From CAZIVO01 sp964542765 (GTDB lineage: Bacteria > Planctomycetota > UBA1135 > UBA2386), in the NCBI GenBank assembly GCA_964542765.1, contig CAZIVO010000016.1, forward strand, positions 1-45,311: a DNA stretch of 45,311 bases. Reading direction: 5' to 3'. Positions 32,146-41,008 of this stretch are shown here, piece after piece. Made by a program: the position numbers and the translations under genes. The notes under the pieces are model-generated. The model was given only the letters and a program-made list of their open reading frames with translations, did no database searches and was not told where the DNA came from. How positions within the stretch are numbered: position 1 is the stretch's first letter; the number at the start of each line of letters is the position of its first letter.

Positions 32146-35100
32146 ATGGCAATTTTGCGTGTGTTTCCGATGATCGCGTCTGTGGCCTTGCTCGCAGGCA
32201 TGGCGACGCTGACTTCTTGCGGTCTCGGGGCGATTTTTGCCGGCAGTAACAGCCAGAAATCATCCAATCCACCACCGGCTCAGCCGCCGGCGATCACCGT
32301 TGATTTTTCGGAGGCGCCGCTTCTGCCCCTCAATGGTGCCGGGCCTGCGCGAGTACTCTTTGTCAGCAATTTCGAGGTCTCAGCCAGTTCCAATATAGAG
32401 ATCCAGATCCGGGCTCTCGGAGCCAGGTCCAAGCAACTGTCTCCGGTGCTCCTTTCGGGAAGCGCGAACAGTTCTCGCATCGGTTTTATCGAGCAGCACC
32501 GAGAAATTCTCGATGTCGTGACTCTCCCGAAAGCTCCCGAAAAGGATATCCAGGCCAGGCTGTTCCTCTTCGTCGATGGCCGGCAGATATCCCAGCCTGT
32601 GGGTTTCCTCCTTCGTCGTCAGCCTCGGTGTAAGTTGGCAAATGGCAAGACCGAGGTTTTCCTTTCCGTCAGCGGCGGGGAGCGTCTCCGCTTGCAGGCC
32701 AGCGGTGTGGTTGCCACCGATGTAAAGGACGTCAGACTGAGGGTTGGAACATTCAACCGCGACACGAAGAATCCGCCTCTGATTGTCCGCGATGCCATCG
32801 ACATCAAGCTCAGGAAGCTTCCCAATGGCGATACGGAAGTGTCTGGTATCGTGCCGGCTCAGTCCTTTCCCGGTCGCGCTTTCGCGGAGGTGATCGATGC
32901 GAGGGCTGGTGAGTCGACTCCGGTCGATCGAGTCTTCTACGTGCCGCTGATCTTGTCTGCAACGCCGCGCTTCTTGCCGAGTGACGGCGGAGTCGAGGTT
33001 GCCGTGAATGGCAAGGGGCTGGTGCCGTTGGATCACTCCATGCCTCAGCCCTATCCGCTGGATTTTTCCGCGATCACTCCCGAGATCCACAAGGGAGGGC
33101 GCGTTGCGAAGGTGCCTCAGGGACTCATCCGGCAGAACCAATCGTCGCTCACCCGACTGGTTTTCACTATTCCTCCATCGCCGGATGGACAGCCCGGAGA
33201 AGCATCTTTCAGCTTGGTGGTGAAACTGGCTCCCGGCACGGTTTGGAGTGTCCCGGCTGACAAGATCCTGGTCTACCGTGACCGGATTCCCGTCTTTGGC
33301 CCTCGTGGAGTCTTGCTGGATGCGCCGCCGCGGCGGGTTCGCCGAGTGGCGGCGCTCAATCCCAAGACGGGTGCGCCTGATGCTGTGACTCTTACTTCCA
33401 TCGGCCGCCTCGCCCGAGTTCAACTCTTGGCGGCCAAGGGCAATGGCATGTTCGAGCGGTTTGGCCCGCCCGTGGTCGCCGCGGATATCAATGATCCTCG
33501 CCAGAGGGAACCGATCGATCTGTGTGCGGGCGACTTCGATCGGGATGGAGAGAGCGATCTCGCGATCGTGAACAAGGGATCGTTCGATGGTTCCGGGCAT
33601 TCGATTGTTCTGGGGCAGGCAGCCCCGGAACCGCCCCTTCGTCTCGCGCCGGGGAAGATCGAGGATGTCGGTTTTGCCACTAAATCAATGTCTGCGGACC
33701 TGGATTCCAACGGGGTCTCGGATCTGTTGGTTTTGAATTCAGTGCCCCGATTCTGGCTCGGCCAGCGTGGCAAGGCGGGCGAGCCCCGCTTTATTCGCGG
33801 GGCATTGCCGCCTGCGGTGGTTAACAACGGCCCATATCAGGCGCTCGACATTTCCGACCTCGATGGCGATGGCTTTCTCGACCTGATGTTCTTTTGCGGT
33901 GGTCTGCGAATGGTCTTGGTGTGCGCATACGGGGATGGCACGGGCAGCTTCGCCGACGCCCGTAAGATCAGCGTCGAGATCCCTGGCTACGCACCGAATC
34001 AGCTGTCCGGGGCGATCGGCGTTCATGCGTTGAGCGGCGAGATCCCAAAGATGATAGTTGTTGTTCTTGCCGGTTCCCGGTCCGCGGGTTTGACGACACC
34101 GCCGACCTTGGCCATGTACCATCCTGTGGCCCTGGGTGTGCGCGAGTATCGGTTGGACATGGGCAACATACTTTGGTACCCGGGGAAAAGCCCTTTCACC
34201 CACAGCACTGTCGGTGACCTTAATCTTGATGGTATTTCCGAAGTTGTGACGGCGGCCGAGGGTGATCCCAGGCCACTTCGCCTGTTTGTCTGGGGGCCGG
34301 GCTTCTCCGAGGAATATGATGCGATTGACCCTGGCATTGAGACGATGACAACGATCGACTCCCTCGAGATCGACGTGGCCGTTCCAGCCGACAAAGGGCG
34401 TTTTCCACGCGCCTTGATGGGCCTGTTCGTCACCCACGAACTCATGGTTTCCGGGGGACGGGAAAATCGCTGCTCGACATTCCTCGCGAAACCGGGAGCC
34501 TCGCTCAGGCTGATTGCTCCCGACGCATCCATCCGAGAACTACCGCCGATTCATGGTCTTGCGCTCGGTAACTTCAGAGGGGTGAGCCCTGATCCCAAGG
34601 GCAGCGCTTTGGACCTCCTTGTGGCCGTGGAGGGGCAGATCGGGGTGCTTCAGAATGATGGCGTTGGTGGGCTGAGCCCGCAACGCTGGCTGGGGCTCAC
34701 GAGTTCCGTGCCATCGACTCTCACTGCAGCCGCATTGACCACCCCTGGTATTTTTGGTGAGTGGGCAGCCTACCTCGAGGTAAGCGGGCGCCTGGCTGTG
34801 TTGCCGCCGGGTAGCGACCGACCCTTGGTCTCCAAGGATGACCTGCGGGTATATGTTCCGAAACATCTGCGTGGCCTCGAGATTGCTTCGCGTTCTCGAA
34901 TCATGATCGCAGACGTGGATGGTGACAAGATCAGTGACATGGTGGTTCTCTTGACCATGAAGGGAGCGGAGGCTGAGGGGGAAGCTGTGATCTTGTTACT
35001 TCGCGGGAAGGGTAGGGTCCTGACCAACGAGTTCCCCGTGCACATGCCCGAAGGAAAGGCGCAAGCCACCTTGATTCATGGCAATACGCACGCGATCGCA

Positions 35101-35823
35101 CTCGGAGATTTCGCTACAACGGCAACTCTGCGGCAGGAAGTTGTTGTGGCCGTTCCGGTGGACAAGGGCAATCCCGGCCAGGGAAATCATCTTCGCTTCT
35201 ATCATCTGGAACCGGGTAGTAATTCGCCGACCGACGATCGCTTCGTGCGTTCATTCGCCAGCCCGACGAAGAAGACCCTGATCGCCGGTGACCAGCCATC
35301 CAGCTTGGTGGCTGGAGATTTCGATCAGAATGGGACGATGGATCTGGCCGTTGCTTCGGGGGGAGATGGCAAGGTGCACGTCATCCTGAATAGTGGGAAA
35401 GTGCTGGCGGGCAAGCGTGGCCTCGTCAATACAGAGGCCTTCCGAGAGATCTCTTCTTCTCCTCCTTCCCTTCCGCCCGGGAAGCCGACAGGAATGTGGC
35501 TCGGCGACCTCAATGGTGATCGGGTGCCCGATATTGTCGTTTCGGTGCTCAACCAACCGAATCCCAACACCCCCAAGGATCAGTGTGTAGCTTCGTTCCT
35601 GAGCAGTGGCAGCGGAATGCTGTCGAGTGCGCGTCTGGTGCCACACGTGCGAACAGGGAACACGATTGTGATTGGCGGCCAGCCGTACCTGCGGAATGCG
35701 AATTTCCATCCCGCCCTTGGCGATGTCAATCGGGATGGTCGACTGGATCTGGTGATCGGCTGGGATTCCCCTGCCTCTGCCTGGATGCGAAACCTCCACT
35801 TCCTGTTCGGGGGGGTTCGCTAG
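32146..35823 (+). CDS. Large FG-GAP/VCBS-repeat lipoprotein
   Basis: This 1225-residue lipoprotein has a canonical lipobox LTSC with Cys25 as the lipidated residue after a hydrophobic signal. Residues about 30-300 are beta-rich without a family I recognise. Around 270-300 there is an IPT/TIG-like segment (PLILSATPRFLPSDGGVEVAVNGKGLVP). From about 450 onward there are at least eight FG-GAP/VCBS calcium-binding repeats, e.g. GDFDRDGESDLAI, ADLDSNGVSDLLV, SDLDGDGFLDLMF, ADVDGDKISDMVV, GDFDQNGTMDLAVASG, GDLNGDRVPDIVV and GDVNRDGRLDLVIG, which should fold as a beta-propeller. The frame is open from 32086, but ATG 32146 starts the signal peptide. It is likely a cell-surface binding or scaffold protein. 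The ligand is unknown. Confidence 0.87.
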   Translation: MAILRVFPMIASVALLAGMATLTSCGLGAIFAGSNSQKSSNPPPAQPPAITVDFSEAPLLPLNGAGPARVLFVSNFEVSASSNIEIQIRALGARSKQLSPVLLSGSANSSRIGFIEQHREILDVVTLPKAPEKDIQARLFLFVDGRQISQPVGFLLRRQPRCKLANGKTEVFLSVSGGERLRLQASGVVATDVKDVRLRVGTFNRDTKNPPLIVRDAIDIKLRKLPNGDTEVSGIVPAQSFPGRAFAEVIDARAGESTPVDRVFYVPLILSATPRFLPSDGGVEVAVNGKGLVPLDHSMPQPYPLDFSAITPEIHKGGRVAKVPQGLIRQNQSSLTRLVFTIPPSPDGQPGEASFSLVVKLAPGTVWSVPADKILVYRDRIPVFGPRGVLLDAPPRRVRRVAALNPKTGAPDAVTLTSIGRLARVQLLAAKGNGMFERFGPPVVAADINDPRQREPIDLCAGDFDRDGESDLAIVNKGSFDGSGHSIVLGQAAPEPPLRLAPGKIEDVGFATKSMSADLDSNGVSDLLVLNSVPRFWLGQRGKAGEPRFIRGALPPAVVNNGPYQALDISDLDGDGFLDLMFFCGGLRMVLVCAYGDGTGSFADARKISVEIPGYAPNQLSGAIGVHALSGEIPKMIVVVLAGSRSAGLTTPPTLAMYHPVALGVREYRLDMGNILWYPGKSPFTHSTVGDLNLDGISEVVTAAEGDPRPLRLFVWGPGFSEEYDAIDPGIETMTTIDSLEIDVAVPADKGRFPRALMGLFVTHELMVSGGRENRCSTFLAKPGASLRLIAPDASIRELPPIHGLALGNFRGVSPDPKGSALDLLVAVEGQIGVLQNDGVGGLSPQRWLGLTSSVPSTLTAAALTTPGIFGEWAAYLEVSGRLAVLPPGSDRPLVSKDDLRVYVPKHLRGLEIASRSRIMIADVDGDKISDMVVLLTMKGAEAEGEAVILLLRGKGRVLTNEFPVHMPEGKAQATLIHGNTHAIALGDFATTATLRQEVVVAVPVDKGNPGQGNHLRFYHLEPGSNSPTDDRFVRSFASPTKKTLIAGDQPSSLVAGDFDQNGTMDLAVASGGDGKVHVILNSGKVLAGKRGLVNTEAFREISSSPPSLPPGKPTGMWLGDLNGDRVPDIVVSVLNQPNPNTPKDQCVASFLSSGSGMLSSARLVPHVRTGNTIVIGGQPYLRNANFHPALGDVNRDGRLDLVIGWDSPASAWMRNLHFLFGGVR

Positions 35824-35905
35824 TATTCTGGCGGTCCCGCGCTGACCCGGCTTCGCTTCAGGCGATCCGAGAATCTGCGCCCTCCCCACGCTAGGCTACG
35901 ACCCC

Positions 35906-37120
35906 ATGGCAGCGAAGAAACGCTCGTCTCGTTCCTCCGGTAGCAAGAAGTCCGCAATCGGTGGGGGGTCCGTACGAGCCTCCCGTAGCCGCGCCAAGAA
36001 GTCGATTGGCGTCGCGATGGTGGGGCATGCTTTCATGGGCAAGGCTCACTCCAACGCCTACCGTCAGGTCGGACGCTTTTTCGACCTCCCGTTCGAGGTG
36101 GTCCCGCGCGTGATCGTGGGGCGTGACTTGCGGCGCGCACGGGCGGCGGCCGAACTGTTAGGCTTTGCCGAGGCATCGGTAGATCTTGCCGCGGTATTGG
36201 CTCGTGATGACATTGATCTTGTCGATGTCGCGACGCCCAATGACACGCATGTGCCCATCAGCATGGCTGCCTTGAAGGCGGGTAAACATGTCCTCTGTGA
36301 GAAGCCGTTGGCGATGGATTTACGTGAGGCCAAGCGATTGGCGGCATTGGCCAAGAAAAGCGGCAAGAAGGTCGGCCTCTGGCACAACTACCGTCGTTCG
36401 CCCTCGGCGAGTCTCGCCCAACGCATGATTGCGAGAGGGGACATCGGCGAAATCCGGCAGGTGCGTGCGGTCTATCTTCAGGACTGGATGTCGACCGGGG
36501 ATACGCCGGCCTCTTGGCGAACGGATCGAAAGATCTGTGGTTCGGGCGCGCATGGCGATTTGAATGCTCATTTGATCGACATGACGTTCTTCTTGACGGG
36601 TTTGACGTTTGCCGAGGTGTGCGCGACCGAGCAGACCTTCACGAAATTCCGTAAGGATGCATCGGGCAAACGACGAGCCGTGACGGTCGATGATGCCTTG
36701 GCCTTCCTGGCAAGATTCAGCAATGGAGCCATCGGCACCTTCGAAGCAACTCGCGTGGCGCCAGGGCGGAAGAACTACAACCGCATCGAGATCAACGGCA
36801 CCAGGGGCTCGATTGCGTGGAATTTCGAGCGTATGAACGAACTCGAATTCTTCAGTTTCGATGATGCTCCCGATGCCCAGGGATACCGCACCATCATGTG
36901 TATGGATGCGGCTCATCCATATGCCGCCAATTGGTGGCCCGATGGTCACATCATTGGCTACGAGCACACCTTCGTTCATCATCTGGCTGACTTCTTGCAA
37001 GGGCTCGGCTCGAGAAAGGTGTTCAAGCCGAATTTTGACGATGGAGTGGCGATTCAGGCCGTACTCGATGCGGCGCTGGAGTCCTCTGCCAAGCACCGAT
37101 GGATCAAAGTTTCACGATAG
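35906..37120 (+). CDS. Gfo/Idh/MocA-family oxidoreductase with basic N-terminal tail
   Basis: This 404-residue sugar oxidoreductase begins with about 33 Lys/Arg/Ser-rich residues (MAAKKRSSRSSGSKKSA and onward), followed by a Rossmann domain (IGVAMVGHAFMGKAHSNAY), the hallmark CEKPLAMD, and a C-terminal domain with a GSGAHGDLNAHLIDMTFFLTG stretch that supplies Asp and His near the substrate. Such enzymes oxidise sugar hydroxyls, often at C3, with NAD(P). The TIM-barrel gene 61 bases downstream is a typical partner, suggesting conversion of a sugar or cyclitol. The tail is too basic for a signal peptide and has no hydrophobic core, so the protein is cytoplasmic. No clear ribosome site is seen. 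Confidence 0.9.
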   Translation: MAAKKRSSRSSGSKKSAIGGGSVRASRSRAKKSIGVAMVGHAFMGKAHSNAYRQVGRFFDLPFEVVPRVIVGRDLRRARAAAELLGFAEASVDLAAVLARDDIDLVDVATPNDTHVPISMAALKAGKHVLCEKPLAMDLREAKRLAALAKKSGKKVGLWHNYRRSPSASLAQRMIARGDIGEIRQVRAVYLQDWMSTGDTPASWRTDRKICGSGAHGDLNAHLIDMTFFLTGLTFAEVCATEQTFTKFRKDASGKRRAVTVDDALAFLARFSNGAIGTFEATRVAPGRKNYNRIEINGTRGSIAWNFERMNELEFFSFDDAPDAQGYRTIMCMDAAHPYAANWWPDGHIIGYEHTFVHHLADFLQGLGSRKVFKPNFDDGVAIQAVLDAALESSAKHRWIKVSR

Positions 37121-37181
37121 GCTCGGCCGCACTCATGTGGCGGTTGGTCTTTCCCTCCCCTAACAACACAGGTAACGATTG

Positions 37182-38225
37182 ATGATCAAAGGCCCTGGAA
37201 TTTTCTATGCCCAGTTCATGGGCGATGCGGAACCTTTCAACAGTTTCGACAACATCTGTCGCTGGGCGTCAGACCTGGATTACGTGGGTTGCCAGTTGCC
37301 ATCATGGGACGGTCGCTGCATGGATCTCGCGAAGGCCGCAGAGAGCCAGGCGTATTGCGATGAACTCAAGGGAACGGCTGCCGAGCACGGGCTCGAGATT
37401 TCCGAGCTTGCAACTCACCTGCAGGGGCAACTCGTTGCCGTGCACCCGGCATATGCCGACATGTTCAAGATGTTCCACCCCGATGGTGTATCTGATGTTG
37501 CGGCCATGTGTGAGTGGGGTACGGAGCAGGTCAAGCTCGCGCTGAAGGCCTCAAAGAATCTTGGCTGCACGGCGATGCCGACCTTTCCGGGAGCATTGAT
37601 GTGGCACACGGTTTATCCCTGGCCACAGCGTCCCGCAGGCCTTGTCGAAGAGGGCTTCAAGGAACTGGCTCGTCGCTGGCAGCCGATTCTCGACTATGCA
37701 CAGGAAATGGGTGTCGACTGCGCCTTCGAGATCCATCCGGGCGAAGATCTTCACGATGGCGCGAGCTTCGAGATGTTCCTCGATGCGGTTGGCGGACACG
37801 AGCGCGCTTGCATTCTCTATGACCCGAGTCACTTCGTTTTGCAGCAGCTTGATTACCTGCACTTCATCGACCTGTATCACGAGCGCATCAAGTGCTTCCA
37901 CGTCAAGGATGCCGAGTTCTGCCCAGATGGTCGCACCGGTATATACGGTGGTTATCAGGGGTGGCAGGATCGTGCGGGACGGTTTCGCAGCACCGGTGAC
38001 GGTGAAGTCGACTTCGGTTCGATCTTTACCCTGTTCAGCAAGTATGGCTACGACGGTTGGGCGACCCTCGAATGGGAATGTTGCTTCAAGGATGCTGCTC
38101 AGGGCGCTGTCGAGGGCGCACCCTTCATTGCTTCCCACATGATCACGCCTCCGGAGAAGGCTTTCGATGATTTTGCCGGTGGCGAGATTGATCAAGAAGC
38201 CATCAAGAAGGTCTTGGGCCTCTGA
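37182..38225 (+). CDS. Sugar phosphate isomerase/epimerase-like TIM-barrel protein
   Basis: This 347-residue protein of the xylose-isomerase-like (AP-endonuclease 2) fold has metal-ligand segments DCAFEIHPGEDLHDG (Glu and His), ACILYDPSHFVLQQLDY (Asp and His), KCFHVKDAEF (His) and WATLEWECCF (Glu). These are the usual divalent-metal site of sugar isomerases and 3-keto-sugar lyases in this family. ATG 37182 has an AGGTAA about nine bases upstream, and the TTG one codon earlier is less likely. Following the Gfo/Idh gene, it probably acts on the keto-sugar that enzyme makes. The exact reaction is not readable from sequence. Confidence 0.88.
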   Translation: MIKGPGIFYAQFMGDAEPFNSFDNICRWASDLDYVGCQLPSWDGRCMDLAKAAESQAYCDELKGTAAEHGLEISELATHLQGQLVAVHPAYADMFKMFHPDGVSDVAAMCEWGTEQVKLALKASKNLGCTAMPTFPGALMWHTVYPWPQRPAGLVEEGFKELARRWQPILDYAQEMGVDCAFEIHPGEDLHDGASFEMFLDAVGGHERACILYDPSHFVLQQLDYLHFIDLYHERIKCFHVKDAEFCPDGRTGIYGGYQGWQDRAGRFRSTGDGEVDFGSIFTLFSKYGYDGWATLEWECCFKDAAQGAVEGAPFIASHMITPPEKAFDDFAGGEIDQEAIKKVLGL

Positions 38226-38236
38226 GGGCGACAGGC

Positions 38237-40813
38237 TTATCTGGCGCCGATCTTGCCGGCACCGCCATTGGAAACGATTCCACCCAACGCATTGGCCGAG
38301 CGGTCCAGGGCGAAGGCTTGGTTGTAGAAGCGGGTTCCGACCACCGAGGCGTTACGGGCGATGGGTAGGGTGAAAGATCCCTTCCCACCTGGGGTCACGA
38401 TCGGGAAGGACCAGTCGGGCCTGATGCGAAGATGGCAGCCGGGCATTCCGAAGAGACTCATATCAAAGGGCAGCTTGATCGATCCCCACGTCATCGATGA
38501 ACCGCCGATGAAGATGGCTGCGGGAGTGCTTGCGGGGACATTGGTGACGTCCAGCGTGAAGGCCTTGCCGATCCAGGGCAGGTTTCCCGGAGCTGGCCGC
38601 ATCAGCGGGATGCCCTTGTTGCCACGGCAGCCGGCGCCGAAGGTCGAGTAAGAGGCAGGAGAGCTTTCGAGGAGTGGGCCGAGTCGGTCGATGCCATCAG
38701 CACTGATAGGTGCGTCGAGATAGCCGCCGACACATTCACCAAAGTCATACTGGTTTGCGAAGGGAATGGTGCGCTCGCTATCGCTCATCCTTTGAAGAGG
38801 TCTGCCTCCGAACACCATCGGGATGAGGGAGTCGGAATCCCAGATGCCGCCGTGAGAACTGACCACCGGGCTGTCGATGGTGTAGCCGAGTTTCCAGTTG
38901 GGCATCAGGATGAGATCCCCTGAGCGAATGCAATTCATCTCCCGAAGCCGTCGGACCGGGTCGACCCATTGGGGCTGAGGGTATTTCTTGAGGAAAGCCT
39001 CCAACTCGATGAAGTCGTGCTTTGCCGGGTCATAGGCCTTGTAGGGTGTGGACCAGCTCTTCCCGGCCTCGGAGTCTCTGCCCAGAACGATGGAAATGGT
39101 GCCCCCCGGGCTTTTCCGGCGATAACAGGCTTGGGCGATCTTCAGGAGGTTGGCCTTTTTAGGGAAGCTCTTCCATGAGCCTCCATCGCGCTTGACATGA
39201 ACATGGGCGAGCCCGCCGTTCTGTGCGACATAGATGTTGAAGTCGAGTTCCTGTCCGAAGTCATAGACGTCGTACTTGGAAGAGACATTCTCGATGATGT
39301 CTTCGAGGTCGCTCTCGGTGACGATGGATCGAGACTCAAGGGTCTTCGTGTGGCCGTGATCGGTTACCAGGGCGTAGAGGAAATTCTGCGGATCGACCCA
39401 TCCCTTGATGCCATCCTGGAAGCGTTTGATCTGCGTATCCGTCCAGCGCAGCGAGCCCTTCTGGTCATTGCCTAGATGGTGCATCTTGTGATCATGTCCG
39501 GCGAAGTAGATCGTCAGGACACGCGGAAATCGTTTTCCGGCTGCGCGGATCTGACCGAGTCTCTTCAACGTCATGTCGACCATCCCCTTGTCGTACAATT
39601 CTCCGGTATCGTCCTCAATGTAGTTGCACATGTCGGAGTCCCGCGGCTGGACGTAATCGATGAGGGGTTGCTTGTGGTAGTTTTGCCGCGAGATGTACAT
39701 CTGGAAGGAGATGAGGCTGTCGATCCCGCTTCTTGCGAACCAGTCGTATATGGTGTCTCGCTTCAGATCGAGGCTGCAGAGGCCACCCCATCCCCACGCA
39801 TTGGAGTTGTTGGAGATGTTGATCAGGTTCCAGGTGCAGGGGCCATCCGGGGCCAAGGATTGCCACTCGTAGTTGCGAGTGATCTGGTTGAAGACGTAAC
39901 CGCTGCCGCCGCTGTAGCCTCGGCGAAAGCCGTTGACGCTGTTGAAGTTGCCTGAGCGGTCGAACCACTCATTGCCCAGGATGCCGTGATTGCGTGGTTG
40001 GCTGGATGTGAAGAGGGTGGCCTGACAGACGAAGGTATAGGAGGGCAGGGCGGTGACGGCCTTGTCGACGCCGGCGCTCTGGAACCCCTTGGAGAAGTCG
40101 GTGGCCCCTGTGTTGTTGAGGTCGTCCGGTCCCGTGAAGATGGCCTTGCTGCTGATGTTGCCTTGGAACTTCCCGGTGCTGTTGCGACCGAGGAAGATGC
40201 TGCCCAGAGCCGGGATCTGCTGTGGGTGATTGGCGAGGAGGTCGTAGATGGCGTCGCGTCGAGTACCATCGATATCGATGATGATCACGCGCCGAGGCGC
40301 GATGACGAGGGAGTCTTTCCCCAGGGACCCAGCATTCCCCGAGGTCAGGAAGGTTCGATGAGCGAAGTTGTTCCTGTCCGGGTTCTTGGGGTCGGTCTTG
40401 CGGCCGACAGGAGCAAAGTAGTAGGGGCCACCGAGAATGACCGGGTGATCGACGGAGCCAGCATCCTTCTTCGAGTAGGGGCTGTCTGTATTTCCGCCCT
40501 TGTAGATGTAGGCATCGTAACCCTTGCGGACATAGACCCCGTTGATGGCACCCGCTCCGAGGCTCGAGAGGGGGGTTGCGCTGCCTTCTTCACGCCCTCC
40601 CGCAAACTTCCAGTAGCGAATCTTGCTCGGCTGGCAGGGCTTCTCGGGGTTGTCGTACCAGTTGCTGATGCACTTGCCATCGGTCAGCAAAAGGTCCGAG
40701 GTTGCGACCACCCAGTTCGGGTCCGAGAATTGTGCTCCGACGAAGCGAAAGGAGCTGCCTTGCGCCCACAGCGAGGTTGTGAGGGCGAGGGTGGCGATGA
40801 TGGTCTTACGCAT
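38237..40813 (-). CDS. Secreted NPP-type phosphodiesterase/alkaline phosphatase with shared C-terminal domain
   Basis: This 858-residue exported enzyme starts with a signal peptide (MRKTIIATLALTTSLWAQ). The catalytic core is of the nucleotide pyrophosphatase/phosphodiesterase branch of the alkaline phosphatase superfamily: the metal Asp182 in IIIDIDGTRRD, the nucleophile Thr260 in LPSYTF, the phosphate-binding Asn281 in NHGILGN, then FAGHDHKMHHLG, LVTDHGHT and SSHGG for the remaining metal ligands. It should hydrolyse phosphodiesters or monoesters outside the cytoplasm. Residues 743-858 form a C-terminal beta domain that aligns with the end of the M14 peptidase (both have FYNQ-x3-LD-x2-AN near their ends). 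Its end faces the TIM-barrel gene with an 11-base gap. A 495-codon antisense frame overlaps it and is not coding. Confidence 0.88.
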   Translation of the reverse strand: MRKTIIATLALTTSLWAQGSSFRFVGAQFSDPNWVVATSDLLLTDGKCISNWYDNPEKPCQPSKIRYWKFAGGREEGSATPLSSLGAGAINGVYVRKGYDAYIYKGGNTDSPYSKKDAGSVDHPVILGGPYYFAPVGRKTDPKNPDRNNFAHRTFLTSGNAGSLGKDSLVIAPRRVIIIDIDGTRRDAIYDLLANHPQQIPALGSIFLGRNSTGKFQGNISSKAIFTGPDDLNNTGATDFSKGFQSAGVDKAVTALPSYTFVCQATLFTSSQPRNHGILGNEWFDRSGNFNSVNGFRRGYSGGSGYVFNQITRNYEWQSLAPDGPCTWNLINISNNSNAWGWGGLCSLDLKRDTIYDWFARSGIDSLISFQMYISRQNYHKQPLIDYVQPRDSDMCNYIEDDTGELYDKGMVDMTLKRLGQIRAAGKRFPRVLTIYFAGHDHKMHHLGNDQKGSLRWTDTQIKRFQDGIKGWVDPQNFLYALVTDHGHTKTLESRSIVTESDLEDIIENVSSKYDVYDFGQELDFNIYVAQNGGLAHVHVKRDGGSWKSFPKKANLLKIAQACYRRKSPGGTISIVLGRDSEAGKSWSTPYKAYDPAKHDFIELEAFLKKYPQPQWVDPVRRLREMNCIRSGDLILMPNWKLGYTIDSPVVSSHGGIWDSDSLIPMVFGGRPLQRMSDSERTIPFANQYDFGECVGGYLDAPISADGIDRLGPLLESSPASYSTFGAGCRGNKGIPLMRPAPGNLPWIGKAFTLDVTNVPASTPAAIFIGGSSMTWGSIKLPFDMSLFGMPGCHLRIRPDWSFPIVTPGGKGSFTLPIARNASVVGTRFYNQAFALDRSANALGGIVSNGGAGKIGAR

Positions 40814-40877
40814 GCGGATATCCTGTCGGGTGTAGATGGCTTGTCAAGCGGGGCGGGGTTGAGGCTACAGACCGAGT

Positions 40878-40943
40878 CAAACAGTGTTTGTCTCGCCGAA
40901 TTTCAGGCAAGAGCGGTCGACTTGGTTCGGGGCGGATGCCCCG
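40878..40943 (-). other. Two small inverted repeats upstream of the phosphodiesterase gene
   Basis: In the 195-base gap between the PHP-hydrolase and phosphodiesterase genes, CAAAC-AGT-GTTTG lies at 40878-40890 and CGGGGC-GGAT-GCCCCG at 40928-40943. The second is 66 bases after the PHP stop and could aid termination, though no T-run follows. The first is 65 bases before the phosphodiesterase start and could be an operator. Both are short enough to arise by chance. Confidence 0.25.
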
Positions 40944-41008
40944 GCGGTATGGAGGACCTTGTTTCACCGCGCCGACCCTGCGATGCGATGGGTGGGATCA
41001 CGGCCCGG

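Noticed and set aside
39990..40080. Loss of the active-site Asn in the NPP-type phosphodiesterase
   Set aside because: The Asn missing from the TFPN-like stretch is not the phosphate ligand; the ligand Asn281 in NHGILGN is present.
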